Assembly (NCBI RefSeq): GCF_003990045.1
Contig: NZ_RZGZ01000002.1
Coordinates: 1,364,001 to 1,428,000, forward strand
Reading direction: 5' to 3'
DNA: 64,000 nucleotides
From: Labedella endophytica
Lineage (GTDB): Bacteria > Actinomycetota > Actinomycetes > Actinomycetales > Microbacteriaceae
Position numbers and translations under genes: made by a program. The stretch's first letter is position 1, and each line of letters opens with the position of its first letter. The notes beneath the pieces were generated by a model, which worked only from the letters and a program-made list of their open reading frames with translations, searched no databases and was not told the DNA's origin. Below, piece by piece: positions 8,122 to 17,297 of the stretch.

Positions 8122-9272
8122 GCGCTGACGCTCTTCCGTGTGGGGGCCGACGCCGCGGTGGTCGCGGTCTCGTCGGCGAGGCGGGTGACGATGGAGGAAC
8201 GCGGGTCCCAGTGCAGGGTGACCGGCTGGCCGACCCCCACGTCGAGCGGCCGGGCGGCATTCTCCCGAGCGATCAGCTCGGCGCCGCCCGCGGTTTCGAC
8301 GATGATCTTGCGGGAGTCGCCCGCGTACACGATGCCGCTCACGCGGCCGTCGACCCGCGAGTGCGCCTCGGGCGCCCGGCCGGGCAGGGTGATCTCCACG
8401 AGGGAGGGCCGCACCATGACGGCGACGGCGCCCGATCCGACGGCGGAGCCGTCGACGAGGGACGGCGGTGAGTAGACGACCCCGTCCGCCACATCGAGCG
8501 ACCCGTCGCCACGCACGGCGCCGCGGAAGATGTTCGACTCCCCGACGAAGGAGGCGGCCGTGTCGTCGACCGGCCGGTGGTAGAGGTCGTCCGGCGAGTC
8601 GAACTGCACGAGGCGCCCCTTGTCGAGCAGGGCGATCCGGTCGCTCATGGTGAGCGCCTCCTCCTGGTCGTGCGTCACGTTCACGACGGTGAGTCCGAGC
8701 TCACGACTGAGGCGGCTGATCTCGAGCTGCAGGGCGTCGCGCAGGTTGCGGTCGAGCGCGCCGAGCGGCTCGTCCATGAGAAGCAGTCGCGGCCGGCTGA
8801 CGATCGCCCGCGCCAGGGCCACCCGCTGCTGCTGGCCACCGGAGAGCTCCGTGATGCGACGCTTCGCGAAGCTCGGGAGGCGCACGGCCTCGAGGGCCTC
8901 GGCGACGCGGCGACGGCGCTCGGACGCGCTCACCTTCCGCATCCGCAGCGGGTAGCCCACGTTCTGCTCCACGTTGAGGTGGGGGAAGAGCGCGTAGTTC
9001 TGGAACACCATCCCGATGTCGCGGCGGTGCACGGGCACCGATCGGAGTTCCTGCCCGTCGACGAGGAGGGAACCCTCGTCGGCGTCGGCGAATCCGGCGA
9101 TGATGCGCAGGAGCGTGGTCTTCCCGGAACCCGACGCCCCGAGGAGCGTGACGAACTCGCCGGCCTCGATGTCGAGGCTCACGGCGTCGACGGCGGGCAC
9201 GTCGCCGTAGCGCTTCGTGATCGAGCGGACGTCGAGAGTGGCGCCGGGGGCGCGGTCTGCTGCTGGACTCAT
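8118..9272 (-). CDS. PotA-like ABC importer ATPase
   Basis: The ATP-hydrolysing subunit of a spermidine/putrescine-type importer, 384 aa. Walker A is GASGSGKTT, the Q loop is VFQNYALFPHL, the signature is LSGGQQQRVA and Walker B is LLMDEPLGALD, followed by the switch His in VTHDQEEAL. The C-terminal third is a TOBE regulatory domain, as in PotA, FbpC and PhnT. The ATG at 9272 overlaps the permease stop by four bases. With the two permeases and the lipoprotein upstream it makes a complete importer. The catabolic genes that follow suggest a cationic guanidino compound or other small amine as cargo. Confidence 0.9.
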   Translation of the reverse strand: MSPAADRAPGATLDVRSITKRYGDVPAVDAVSLDIEAGEFVTLLGASGSGKTTLLRIIAGFADADEGSLLVDGQELRSVPVHRRDIGMVFQNYALFPHLNVEQNVGYPLRMRKVSASERRRRVAEALEAVRLPSFAKRRITELSGGQQQRVALARAIVSRPRLLLMDEPLGALDRNLRDALQLEISRLSRELGLTVVNVTHDQEEALTMSDRIALLDKGRLVQFDSPDDLYHRPVDDTAASFVGESNIFRGAVRGDGSLDVADGVVYSPPSLVDGSAVGSGAVAVMVRPSLVEITLPGRAPEAHSRVDGRVSGIVYAGDSRKIIVETAGGAELIARENAARPLDVGVGQPVTLHWDPRSSIVTRLADETATTAASAPTRKSVSA

Positions 9273-10069
9273 GATCTCGAGCTCCTTCTGGCGAGTCGGG
9301 CACGGATGGGCCCGACGGCGAAAACGATGAGGGCGACGCCGAAGGTGACGACGGTGACGATGAGCGACACCGCCGAGACCGAGGGCTCGACGCCCGAGCG
9401 GATCTGCCCGTACATGAGTACGGGGAGGGTCTGGAAGCGCGCGTCGCTGAGGAAGGTCGCGACGACCACCTCGTCCCACGAGGAGATGAAGGCCAGGAGG
9501 CCGCCGATCACCGTCGCGGGCGCGAGGAGCGGAAGCGTCACCGTCGCGAGCGTCCGGAGCTGGCTAGCCCCGTGGATGCGGGCGGCCTCCTCGATCCGTG
9601 GGTCGAGGGTGCGCAGGAGCGCGAGCACGTTGACGAACACGTAGGGCAGGCCGAGAACGCCATGGGCGAGCGCGAGGCCGACCACGTTGCCCGTGAGTCC
9701 GAGCCGCGCGTAGACGAGGTAAAAGCCGATGGCCCCCACGACGAGCGGGACGATCATCGGCAGCACCGACACGGCGGTGAAGACGGACGCGATCGCCCCG
9801 CGGGCGCGGGCCGCCCCGAGGGCGAGCGCCGCTCCCGCGACCATCGAGAAGACGGCGGCCAGGGCTCCCACGGCGAACGAGTTGCCGAAGGCGCGCATCC
9901 AGCGGCGGTCGCCGAGGACGTCCTCGATCCACCGGAAGGAGAACCCCTGCGGCGGGAACGTCACGGCGGACCCGCCCGTGAAGGCGGTGGCGCAGATGAC
10001 GATCGTGGGGACGACGAGCACGACGGCGATGAGGACACCGACGATGCGGACCGAGACTCCGGCGTTCAT
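9269..10069 (-). CDS. PotC-like ABC importer permease
   Basis: An inner-membrane permease of 266 aa with about six transmembrane helices. The EAA coupling loop is visible as EEAARIHGASQLRTLATVTLPLLAP, the contact site for the ATPase. The ATG at 10069 overlaps the stop of the other permease (ATGA). Order and size match PotC of polyamine importers. Confidence 0.88.
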   Translation of the reverse strand: MNAGVSVRIVGVLIAVVLVVPTIVICATAFTGGSAVTFPPQGFSFRWIEDVLGDRRWMRAFGNSFAVGALAAVFSMVAGAALALGAARARGAIASVFTAVSVLPMIVPLVVGAIGFYLVYARLGLTGNVVGLALAHGVLGLPYVFVNVLALLRTLDPRIEEAARIHGASQLRTLATVTLPLLAPATVIGGLLAFISSWDEVVVATFLSDARFQTLPVLMYGQIRSGVEPSVSAVSLIVTVVTFGVALIVFAVGPIRARLARRSSRS

Positions 10070-10929
10070 CGGGTACTCCTCTCCGTGGCGATGCCGAGCA
10101 CACGACCGAGCCCGAGGAACCGCGCGGCGACTCCGAGGATCACGATCACGATCACGAGGAGGAGCACGGCCATGGCCGATCCCACCCCCGTGTTCAGCAG
10201 GGTGTTGGTCTGTTCGACGATCGACTGCCCGATCACGGGGTTGCCGGCTCCGCCGAGGAGCTGAGGGGTCACGTAGTAGCCGAGCGTGAGCACGAACACG
10301 AGCAGGCTGCCGGCCGCGAGGCCCGGCATCGAGAGCGGGAAGGTGACGCTCCAGAACGCGCGGGTGCGTGTGGCGCCGAGGCCCCTCGCCGCCATCGCGA
10401 GGTCCGGCGAGATGCCGCGCAACTGCGCGTAGATCGCGAGGATCGTGAACGGCACGAGGATGTGCGTCATGCCGATGAGGGTGGCCGCGGGCGTCCGGAT
10501 GAGCTGGAGCGGCTCCTCGATCACCCCGATCGCCTGGAGGAGCTCGTTCACGAGCCCGGTGTCGTTGAGGATGACCTGCCAGGCGTAGCTCCGCACGAGC
10601 AGGCTCGTCCAGAACGACAGCATGAGCGCCGTCATGAGGATCCGCGACATCGTGCGTCCCGAGCGGGCCATCGCGTAGGCGTACGGATAACCGATCACGG
10701 CCGAGCAGATCGTCGTGCTGATGGCGAGCTGCGCGGTGTTGCCGAGCGACCGGATGAAGGAGGCCGAACCGAGTGCGTCCGCGAAGTTCTCGAATCCGGC
10801 GTCGAGGCTCCGCTGCACGACGATCGCGAGCGGGACGACGAGGGCGAGGAGGACGAAGAGCAGGCCGAGGAGGCCGACGCTGACCCACCAGCGCCGGCCC
10901 CCTCCCTCGATGGTCAGGACGCGACCCAT
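10066..10929 (-). CDS. PotB-like ABC importer permease
   Basis: An inner-membrane permease of 287 aa. A first hydrophobic helix (VGLLGLLFVLLALVVPLAIV) follows a short basic cytosolic N terminus. The EAA loop AMAARGLGATRTRAFWSVTF near residue 180 is the ATPase contact. The ATG at 10929 was preferred over an upstream codon. It leaves only a 16-base overlap with the lipoprotein gene and places MGRVLTIEGG just before the first helix. The protein partners the PotC-like permease to form the channel. Confidence 0.87.
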   Translation of the reverse strand: MGRVLTIEGGGRRWWVSVGLLGLLFVLLALVVPLAIVVQRSLDAGFENFADALGSASFIRSLGNTAQLAISTTICSAVIGYPYAYAMARSGRTMSRILMTALMLSFWTSLLVRSYAWQVILNDTGLVNELLQAIGVIEEPLQLIRTPAATLIGMTHILVPFTILAIYAQLRGISPDLAMAARGLGATRTRAFWSVTFPLSMPGLAAGSLLVFVLTLGYYVTPQLLGGAGNPVIGQSIVEQTNTLLNTGVGSAMAVLLLVIVIVILGVAARFLGLGRVLGIATERSTR

Positions 10930-11996
10930 TCGGACACGGTCTCGAGCACGTCGGCGCGGTTGGCGTTCCACCACTCCCAGTCGGGCACGATCGGGGCGTC
11001 GTCTCCGGTGCCCTCATTCGCCGTGGGGACCTCGGCTGCGACGTCGTCGGCGATCTCGGCGTTCGGGTTGCCCGGGCCGTAGGTGATGTAGTCGACGAGG
11101 TCGCCGGCGTGCGCGGTCGACGTGATGTAGGCGACGAGCGCCATGGCGGCGTCCACGTTCTGGCTGCCCTCGGGGATGGCGACGTAGTCGGCCGACTGGA
11201 TCTGCTGGTTCCACGACTGGGCGATCGGCAGGCCCTCGGACTGGGCGAGCGTGACGCGGCCGTTGTAGCAGGCGCCGGCCGTGGCCTCACCGGAGGTGAC
11301 GAGGTCGATGCACTCGGATCCGCTCGTGATGAAGATCAGGTCGTCCTTGATGGGCTCCATGACGGAGAGCGCGCGGTCCACGTCGAGCGGGTAGAGCTCG
11401 TCGCGGCTGACGCCGTCGGCCAGGAGCGCGGCCTCCATGAGGCCGAAGAAGCCTTCACCTGCGTTGAGCGCACGCTTGCCGGGGAACGCGTCGGTGTCGA
11501 AGAAGTCGACCCAGTTCTGCGGCCCGTCCTCGCCGAAGGCGTCCGTGTTGTATGAGACGTTGGTGGAGTAGATGAACATCGGGACGCCCTTGGCGGTGAC
11601 CTCCCAGTTGCCGTCGAAGGCGTCGCACTCGACGATCTCGCAGTCGATGTCGACGAGGTTGTCGTTCGCCTCGGTGAGGTCGAAGTCGAGCCCCACCTCC
11701 GCGACGTCCCACGTGACGTTTCCGCTCTCGATCATCTGGAGGAGCTTGGAGTTGTCCATCGACGGGTCGAGGATCGCATCGACACCGGTCTCGTCGGAGA
11801 ACGGGTCGAGCCACGCGGCCGTGATGCTGTCGCCTCCGGCGCCTCCGTAGCCGGCGAAGGTGACCTCGCCGCTGATCCCGGAGCCGGACGCGCCGTCCGA
11901 GCCGGAGCCCGAGTCGGAGGAACAGCCCGTGAGGGCGAGGAGTGCGACGACGGCGGTGGACGCGGTCGCGAGTGCCGCTGTGCGGGTTCGGAGCAT
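10914..11996 (-). CDS. PotD-like substrate-binding lipoprotein
   Basis: The extracytoplasmic receptor of the importer, 360 aa, first gene of the operon. It has a lipoprotein signal peptide with lipobox LALTGC, a Ser/Gly linker and a PotD-type two-lobe fold beginning EVTFAGYGGAGGDS. The ATG at 11996 was chosen over an upstream start because it opens the signal peptide (MLRTRTAALATAS) and has AAAGG about 8 nt before it. Acidic residues are abundant, as usual for receptors of cationic ligands. The four transporter genes precede the catabolic genes without a break, so uptake and degradation are expressed together. Confidence 0.88.
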   Translation of the reverse strand: MLRTRTAALATASTAVVALLALTGCSSDSGSGSDGASGSGISGEVTFAGYGGAGGDSITAAWLDPFSDETGVDAILDPSMDNSKLLQMIESGNVTWDVAEVGLDFDLTEANDNLVDIDCEIVECDAFDGNWEVTAKGVPMFIYSTNVSYNTDAFGEDGPQNWVDFFDTDAFPGKRALNAGEGFFGLMEAALLADGVSRDELYPLDVDRALSVMEPIKDDLIFITSGSECIDLVTSGEATAGACYNGRVTLAQSEGLPIAQSWNQQIQSADYVAIPEGSQNVDAAMALVAYITSTAHAGDLVDYITYGPGNPNAEIADDVAAEVPTANEGTGDDAPIVPDWEWWNANRADVLETVSEWVAS

Positions 11997-12154
11997 GGTG
12001 GACCTTTCGGGAGTCGATGGTGCAGATGCTGTGAGTTGTGGTGCGGCAGCCCCTCGCCACCTCGGACGTCTCATCGAGGAGCGTGTCCGGTCCGCCTATC
12101 CTGTTGGAAACCGATCAGGTGCCGGAATTGGATGAATGTCCGGATTCGCAGCCG

Positions 12155-12178
12155 GCCGTTGGAGACTTATCCAACGGC
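12155..12178. promoter_or_regulatory. Candidate operator between importer operon and PucR gene
   Basis: A perfect inverted repeat GCCGTTGGA-6-TCCAACGGC lies in the 285-bp divergent intergenic region (11997-12281). GTTGGA occurs again at about 12104. It is the most likely site for the PucR-type regulator and could control both directions. The rest of the gap holds no gene. Confidence 0.5.
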
Positions 12179-12281
12179 GGGGCACCCGCCCGGAGCTTTG
12201 TTTCACGTCGGTTACGAGACGTCGCGCGTCACGTTTCCCGGACGTTTCCGTGAGGGGTCGCACGAACCGGAAGGACTACGC

Positions 12282-13682
12282 ATGAACATCGGAGACCTCC
12301 TCGCCGACCCCGGCCTCGCCCTCGCCCTGGCGGTCCGCGGCGACCTCGACGCTCCCATCGAATGGGTCCACGCGATCGACCGTTACCCGGCCTCCGAGTT
12401 CATGTCGGGCGGCGAGGTGGCGCTCACGTCCGGTCAGTGGTGGCCGGCCACGTCCGCTGACGAGTACGTCCGCGACCTCGCGGAGGCACGGGTACTCGCG
12501 CTCGGCTTCGGCCTCACGAGCACCATCACCGAGCTGCCGACCGAGCTCGTCGAGGCGTGCGAGCGCTACGGGCTCACCTTCTTCCTCGTCCCGCTCGAGG
12601 TGCCGTTCATCCGCGTCATCAAGTCGTTCGTGCAGGCGCAGCGACGGGTCTGGGAGCGGCCGCTCCGTCGCCACCTCGATTACTACTCCACCTTCGTCGC
12701 CGCCCTGCGGGAGGACCGGAGCCTCGGCTCCATGCTCGAGTCGCTCTCCTCGGGGCTCGGCGCTCGGATCGGCCTCGTCGCGGACCGGGAGACCTTCGGG
12801 GTGGATGGGACGGACGGCCTCCACCCCATCCCGCTCCTGAGCGAGGGAGTCATCGACGCCGAGCTGTACAGCGAGGTGGACCCCGCCCGCTTCAGCGTCG
12901 AGCAGGAGGCGGTCCTCTCCGTCGGCGTGCCGTTCATCGCCCTCGAGATCGAACGCATCCGCTCCGTGCGACGAGCGGTCGACGGGTACACGCGCGAACT
13001 TTTCACGTGGTTGCGCAGCGGCGAGCACGACGAGGTGTCGGTGCTCGCCCGGCTGCGGTCCCTCGGCGTCGAGGGCGTGGAGGACCTCGCCGTCGCGGCG
13101 GTGTGGAATGCCGACCCGGAGGCCGTCCTGCTCGCCACGCGGCGCGCGGCCGGTCTGCATGCCGCGGCCGCGCGCTTCGACGACGCGGTGCTCGTGTGCG
13201 TGTCCGGCGGCGACGTCCTCGATCGCCTCGTCGCCGGGCTCCCTCCGAGCGCCTCGGCTGGCATCGGTTCGGCCGGTGGACCCGACCGTCTCCGGCTCTC
13301 CCTCATCCAGGCGGAGCACGCGCTCGCGCTCGCGCGACGGGACGGCCCGGGGACCGTCGTCGGCGCGGACGACCTCAACAGCCCGTCGACCGTGCTCTAC
13401 TCGCAGGCGTCGGAGCTGATGAGGGAGACGGGGAGCGCACTCCTCAGGCCGCTCCGCGACTACGACGAGTCACGCGGCGGCCAACTCCTGCAGACCCTCG
13501 AGGTCTTCCTCCGCACGGGTGGCCGGTGGAGTATCGCGGCGAGCGAGCTCTACATCCACCCGAACACGCTGCGGCACCGCGTGCAGATTATTGAGCAGAT
13601 CACCGGCCGGAGCCTCGACTCCACGCGAGACCGCACCGACTTCGACATCGCGCTCGAGCTCGCCGCCCAGTCGGGCCCGTGA
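12282..13682 (+). CDS. PucR-family transcriptional regulator
   Basis: A 466-residue activator-type regulator. The N-terminal half is a PucR (purine-catabolism-regulator-like) ligand domain (PIEWVHAIDRYPASEFMSGGEVALTS). The C terminus is the PucR helix-turn-helix, seen as AASELYIHPNTLRHRVQIIEQITG. The ATG at 12282 has GGAAGG 8 nt upstream and starts the conserved domain; longer in-frame starts lack a ribosome site. It diverges from the importer/guanidino operon and is its probable controller. Known PucR proteins act in purine, allantoin and other nitrogen catabolism, which fits an operon predicted to release ammonia. Confidence 0.9.
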   Translation: MNIGDLLADPGLALALAVRGDLDAPIEWVHAIDRYPASEFMSGGEVALTSGQWWPATSADEYVRDLAEARVLALGFGLTSTITELPTELVEACERYGLTFFLVPLEVPFIRVIKSFVQAQRRVWERPLRRHLDYYSTFVAALREDRSLGSMLESLSSGLGARIGLVADRETFGVDGTDGLHPIPLLSEGVIDAELYSEVDPARFSVEQEAVLSVGVPFIALEIERIRSVRRAVDGYTRELFTWLRSGEHDEVSVLARLRSLGVEGVEDLAVAAVWNADPEAVLLATRRAAGLHAAAARFDDAVLVCVSGGDVLDRLVAGLPPSASAGIGSAGGPDRLRLSLIQAEHALALARRDGPGTVVGADDLNSPSTVLYSQASELMRETGSALLRPLRDYDESRGGQLLQTLEVFLRTGGRWSIAASELYIHPNTLRHRVQIIEQITGRSLDSTRDRTDFDIALELAAQSGP

Positions 13683-13689
13683 GGCGGCC

Positions 13690-14886
13690 CTAAGAAGACG
13701 CGGCGAGCGCCAGGCGCTCGCTCGCGAGGGTCGCGAGGCCGAGCGCGAGGTCGCCGAGCACGGAGTCGTCGAAGAGCACCTTCGCCGAGTGGTTCCACGC
13801 CGCGGTCACCGGATCGACGTCGGGAGGGGTGGCCGCGAGGAACACGAACGCACCGGGCACCTCGAGCAGCACGCGGGAGAAGTCCTCGGAGGCCATGAGC
13901 GGTTCGTTCCGATCGACGACGCGCTCCGCGCCGAAGACCGACGTGAGTGCGGCCGCGGCGCGATCCGCCTCCGCCCCGTCGTTCACGAGCACGGGGTAGT
14001 CGGCTTCGAACACCACCTCGGCGCGGCACCCGTGGGCGGCGGCGACGCCGTCGGCGAGTCGGGCCACCTCGACGCGGAGCCGCTCGTCCGACTCCCGCGA
14101 CAGCGTCCGGACCGACGCCCCGAGGGAGGCCGCGTCGGGGATGACGTTCACGGCGTCCCCACCGCGCAGCTGCGTGACGGTCACGACCACGGGGTCGAAG
14201 ACGGAGAACCGGCGCGTCACCATCACCTGCAAAGCGGTCACGAGCTCCGCGACCGCCGGGACGGGGTCCGCGGCGGTGTGCGGCTGCGAGCCGTGCCCTC
14301 CGGCGCCGTGCATCGTGATGCGGAGATCGGCCGTCCCGGCCATCATCGTGCCGGCCCTCGTGCTGAAGCGACCGGCCGGCCCGGGGATCACGTGAGCGCC
14401 GTAGGCTGCGATCGCCCGCTCGCCCGACGCGTCGAGCACACCGTCCGCGATCATGTGGGCCGCGCCGTCGACGCCCTCCTCTCCCGGCTGGAACATGAAC
14501 ACGACGTTCCCGGGCAGGTCCTCGCGGGCGGCGGCGGCGAGCAGCCGGGCGGCGCCGACGAGCCCGGCGGTGTGCAGGTCGTGACCGCACGCGTGCATCG
14601 CCCCGTTGGTCGACGCGTACTCGAGTCCGGTCGCTTCCGCGACGGGCAGCGCGTCCATGTCGGCGCGGAGCAGCACCGTCGGCCCGGGACGCCCGCCGCG
14701 GAGCACGGCGGTGACGGAACTGCACGTCGACCCCGTCGAGATCTCGAGTCCCAGCCCGGCGAGCGCGTCGAGGACGAGCGCCTGGGTGCGCGGGAGCTGG
14801 AGGCCCACTTCGGGGTCGCGGTGGAGTCGGCGCCTCAGCGCGACGAGGTCGGGGAGCAGGGCAGGATCACCCACGAGGGAAGGCAT
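13690..14886 (-). CDS. M20D amidohydrolase (amino-acid N-acyl hydrolase-like)
   Basis: A 398-residue metallo-amidohydrolase of the M20D group (hippurate hydrolase, IAA-amino-acid hydrolase, N-acetyl-diaminopimelate deacetylase relatives). It shows ADMDALPV, the metal-binding HACGHDLHTAG with Cys and His ligands, and QPGEEG with the catalytic Glu. The ATG at 14886 leaves a 25-nt gap after the isomerase gene, so cotranscription is likely. It converges on the PucR gene with only 7 nt between stops. A role in removing an acyl group from the substrate of the sugar cluster next door is possible but not shown. Confidence 0.87.
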   Translation of the reverse strand: MPSLVGDPALLPDLVALRRRLHRDPEVGLQLPRTQALVLDALAGLGLEISTGSTCSSVTAVLRGGRPGPTVLLRADMDALPVAEATGLEYASTNGAMHACGHDLHTAGLVGAARLLAAAAREDLPGNVVFMFQPGEEGVDGAAHMIADGVLDASGERAIAAYGAHVIPGPAGRFSTRAGTMMAGTADLRITMHGAGGHGSQPHTAADPVPAVAELVTALQVMVTRRFSVFDPVVVTVTQLRGGDAVNVIPDAASLGASVRTLSRESDERLRVEVARLADGVAAAHGCRAEVVFEADYPVLVNDGAEADRAAAALTSVFGAERVVDRNEPLMASEDFSRVLLEVPGAFVFLAATPPDVDPVTAAWNHSAKVLFDDSVLGDLALGLATLASERLALAASS

Positions 14887-14911
14887 GGAGGAGTCGAGGA
14901 CGCCGATCGGC

Positions 14912-15673
14912 TCAGATGCTCGCTGCGAAGCGATGGCTGTCGGCGAGCGCAGCGTCGTCGTCGCCGACCTCGAACTCCAGCGTGACGGACCGCACACCCG
15001 GCATCGCGCGCACCTGATCGACGATCGCATCGACGCCCGGGGTCGTCCCGAGCAGCGGGCCGCGCGCGGGCGCCGCGAGGTGGACGAGCGTGATCTTCTC
15101 GGCGTACCGCTGCAGGGACTCGATCGGGTCGAGCTCCTCATACGCGAGGTGGTACACATCGGCCAGCAGGCCGGCCCGGTCGTCGTCGATCATCGTCCGC
15201 AGGCGGTCGGAGTCAGCGAGCGAGTTCATCAGGAAGCTCTCCGAGCGGCGGAGGCCTTCGAGCGCGAGCGACACGTCGGCCGGCGCGTCGACGAGCACCT
15301 CGGAGATCGAGGCGGCGGCGCGCTCGAGGCCCCGCAGGCGGATCTCGTCGAGGGTCCAGGCCGTGTTGCGGCACGCGGGAAGGACGACGAGCTGGGAGGT
15401 GCCGAGCTCGTGCGCGAGCTCGAGCGATGCGCGCAGGTACGCCTGCGCCCGGGCCCGCGACGCGGGGTCGGGCGAACCCAATTCGCTCTCGCTGTTCCAC
15501 GCCCAGCAGAGCGACGGCACAATGAGTCCCGCCTCGGCGAGCTCGTCCCGGAGCCGGGCGACGTCGACGTCCGGCGTCGCATCGAGCTCGATCGCGTCGA
15601 AGCCGGCCTCGCGAGCACGCCGGAACGCGGTGGGGCGGTCCCCGAGGACCCATTCGCTTGCACTGATGAACAT
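14912..15673 (-). CDS. Sugar-phosphate isomerase/epimerase-like TIM barrel
   Basis: A 253-residue AP-endonuclease-2/xylose-isomerase-like TIM barrel, a family covering sugar-phosphate and keto-sugar isomerases and some C-deglycosylating enzymes. Barrel strands include FDAIELDA, LVVLPACRN, SLALEGLRR, LLADVYHLAYE and VTLEFEV. The ATG at 15673 was chosen because GAGGAAG lies about 6 nt upstream; an upstream TTG is less likely. It is divergent from the GMC oxidase gene across a 109-bp promoter region and probably forms a two-gene unit with the M20D enzyme. The reaction is not identifiable from sequence. Confidence 0.8.
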   Translation of the reverse strand: MFISASEWVLGDRPTAFRRAREAGFDAIELDATPDVDVARLRDELAEAGLIVPSLCWAWNSESELGSPDPASRARAQAYLRASLELAHELGTSQLVVLPACRNTAWTLDEIRLRGLERAAASISEVLVDAPADVSLALEGLRRSESFLMNSLADSDRLRTMIDDDRAGLLADVYHLAYEELDPIESLQRYAEKITLVHLAAPARGPLLGTTPGVDAIVDQVRAMPGVRSVTLEFEVGDDDAALADSHRFAASI

Positions 15674-15782
15674 GCTCTTCCTCACCGTCGTCGAACTCAA
15701 ACCTTTACGAGTGTTCAGATTATGAGTACGATCGGCGGTGCGTCAAGAGAGCGACGCACCCGGTCCCGATGTGAGGAGCCCC

Positions 15783-17297
15783 ATGCACAGCGACGAGAAC
15801 CACGACGTGCTCATCGTCGGGAGCGGACTCATGGGATCCGCCGTCGCGCGGATGATCCGCGACGCGCGCCCCGACGTCCGCATCGCCATGATCGCCGGCG
15901 GGCCCACGATGGGCACCCGCGCGGGCCAGCACCTCCACGACGTGGCCGACCCCGCCGTGTGGGAGCGCTACAACAAGCGGATCGACTCGGGTGTGCAGGC
16001 CTTCTACACGGGCGTCGCCCCGAGCCCCGAGACGGGCGCGACCATGCACGGCGTCACGCCGGGGATGTACCACCTCACGTCCCTCGGCGAGCGCGCCGAC
16101 GAGATGCCGAGCGCGTCCGTCGCCTGGAACGCCGGCGGCATGGGCATCCACTGGACCGCGGCCACCCCCACGCCGTGGGGGAGCGAGATCCCCACGGACA
16201 TCGACCCGGAGCTCTTCGACCGCGACCTGAGCCGGGCGTCCGAGCTGCTGCGCGTGAACCGCGAGCCCTACCCGCAGACGCCGGCCGGACGAGCCGCCGT
16301 CCGCGCGCTCGGCGCCCACTTCGATCCCGTGTCCGCTCCCGGTCGTCACCTCCAGGACATGCCGATGGCCGTGAACAAGGACGGGACCGGCCTCAAGGAG
16401 CGCACGAGCCCCTCCGTGATCTTCCCGCCCATCGGCGACCCGTCGACCGACGCGAACTTCACGTTCGTGGCCGACGCCCTCGCCACGTCCCTCCTCCACG
16501 ACGACGGTCGGGCGACCGGCGCGCAGTGCCGCCACATCGAGACGGACGAGGCCTTCACCGTGCACGCCACGCATGTGATCGTGTGCGCGGACTCGGTGCG
16601 GACGCCGCAGCTGCTGTTCGCGTCCGGCATCCGCCCGGAGGCGCTCGGCCGCTACCTCAACGAGCACTACTTCCTCACCGGGATCGTGAATGCGGACCCG
16701 GAGCGCCTCGGCATCGACCTCGCCGAGCTCGACCCGCCGACCGACCACGAGTGGTCCTCCGACTGCCTGTGGGTTCCCCACAGCGACGAGACCCAGCCGT
16801 TCCAGGTGCACCTGATGAACAAGGTCGTCGTGGACGAGCATCGTGAGCCCGTCGGCTACGCGGTGGGGATCGAGTACTACATCCGCACCGAGATCCAGCG
16901 CGAGAACCGGCTCGAGTTCTCGGACGACGAGGTCGATGCGCAGGGCCTGCCGCGCATCACGGTGCACTTCCGCTACACCGACGAGGACACCGCCAACCTC
17001 GATCGCGCTCGCGCCGAGCAGGCGACCGCCGCCCGCCTGCTCGGCGACTTCGACCCCGAGACCCAGTCGACGGCGCTCGAGGCCGGCGGATCGCTACACC
17101 TCACCGGCACCGTGCGGATGGGACCGGTCGACGACGGCACGAGCGTGTGCGACCTCGACTGCCGCGTGTGGGGGTTCGAGAACCTCTACGTCGCCGGCAA
17201 CGGCGTCGTCCCCACGGCCCTCGTCTCGAACTCGACCCTCATCGGCATGACCACGGCGGTGCGCGCCGCCGACGCCCTCCTCGAGGCACTGCGATGA
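15783..17297 (+). CDS. GMC-type sugar oxidase (pyranose 2-oxidase / C-glycoside 3-oxidase-like)
   Basis: A 504-residue FAD enzyme of the GMC family. The N-terminal dinucleotide motif is VGSGLMGSAVA. GMGIHWTAATP around His123 matches the pyranose-2-oxidase segment whose His carries the flavin. The active-site pair is His439 (GGSLHLTG) and Asn483 (SNST), 44 apart as is typical. Such enzymes oxidise C2 or C3 of sugars or glycosides; bacterial members include the C-glycoside 3-oxidases of Microbacterium. The ATG at 15783 has GAGGAG 5 nt upstream. Its stop overlaps the TetR start (ATGA). No signal peptide is seen, so it probably acts in the cytosol on imported glycosides. Confidence 0.85.
   Translation: MHSDENHDVLIVGSGLMGSAVARMIRDARPDVRIAMIAGGPTMGTRAGQHLHDVADPAVWERYNKRIDSGVQAFYTGVAPSPETGATMHGVTPGMYHLTSLGERADEMPSASVAWNAGGMGIHWTAATPTPWGSEIPTDIDPELFDRDLSRASELLRVNREPYPQTPAGRAAVRALGAHFDPVSAPGRHLQDMPMAVNKDGTGLKERTSPSVIFPPIGDPSTDANFTFVADALATSLLHDDGRATGAQCRHIETDEAFTVHATHVIVCADSVRTPQLLFASGIRPEALGRYLNEHYFLTGIVNADPERLGIDLAELDPPTDHEWSSDCLWVPHSDETQPFQVHLMNKVVVDEHREPVGYAVGIEYYIRTEIQRENRLEFSDDEVDAQGLPRITVHFRYTDEDTANLDRARAEQATAARLLGDFDPETQSTALEAGGSLHLTGTVRMGPVDDGTSVCDLDCRVWGFENLYVAGNGVVPTALVSNSTLIGMTTAVRAADALLEALR

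Noticed and set aside
11997-12281. Guanidine riboswitch (ykkC-type) before the guanidino operon
   Set aside because: I looked for the conserved ACGRG and GGGAGA-type loops and did not find them. Only a protein-type dyad is visible.
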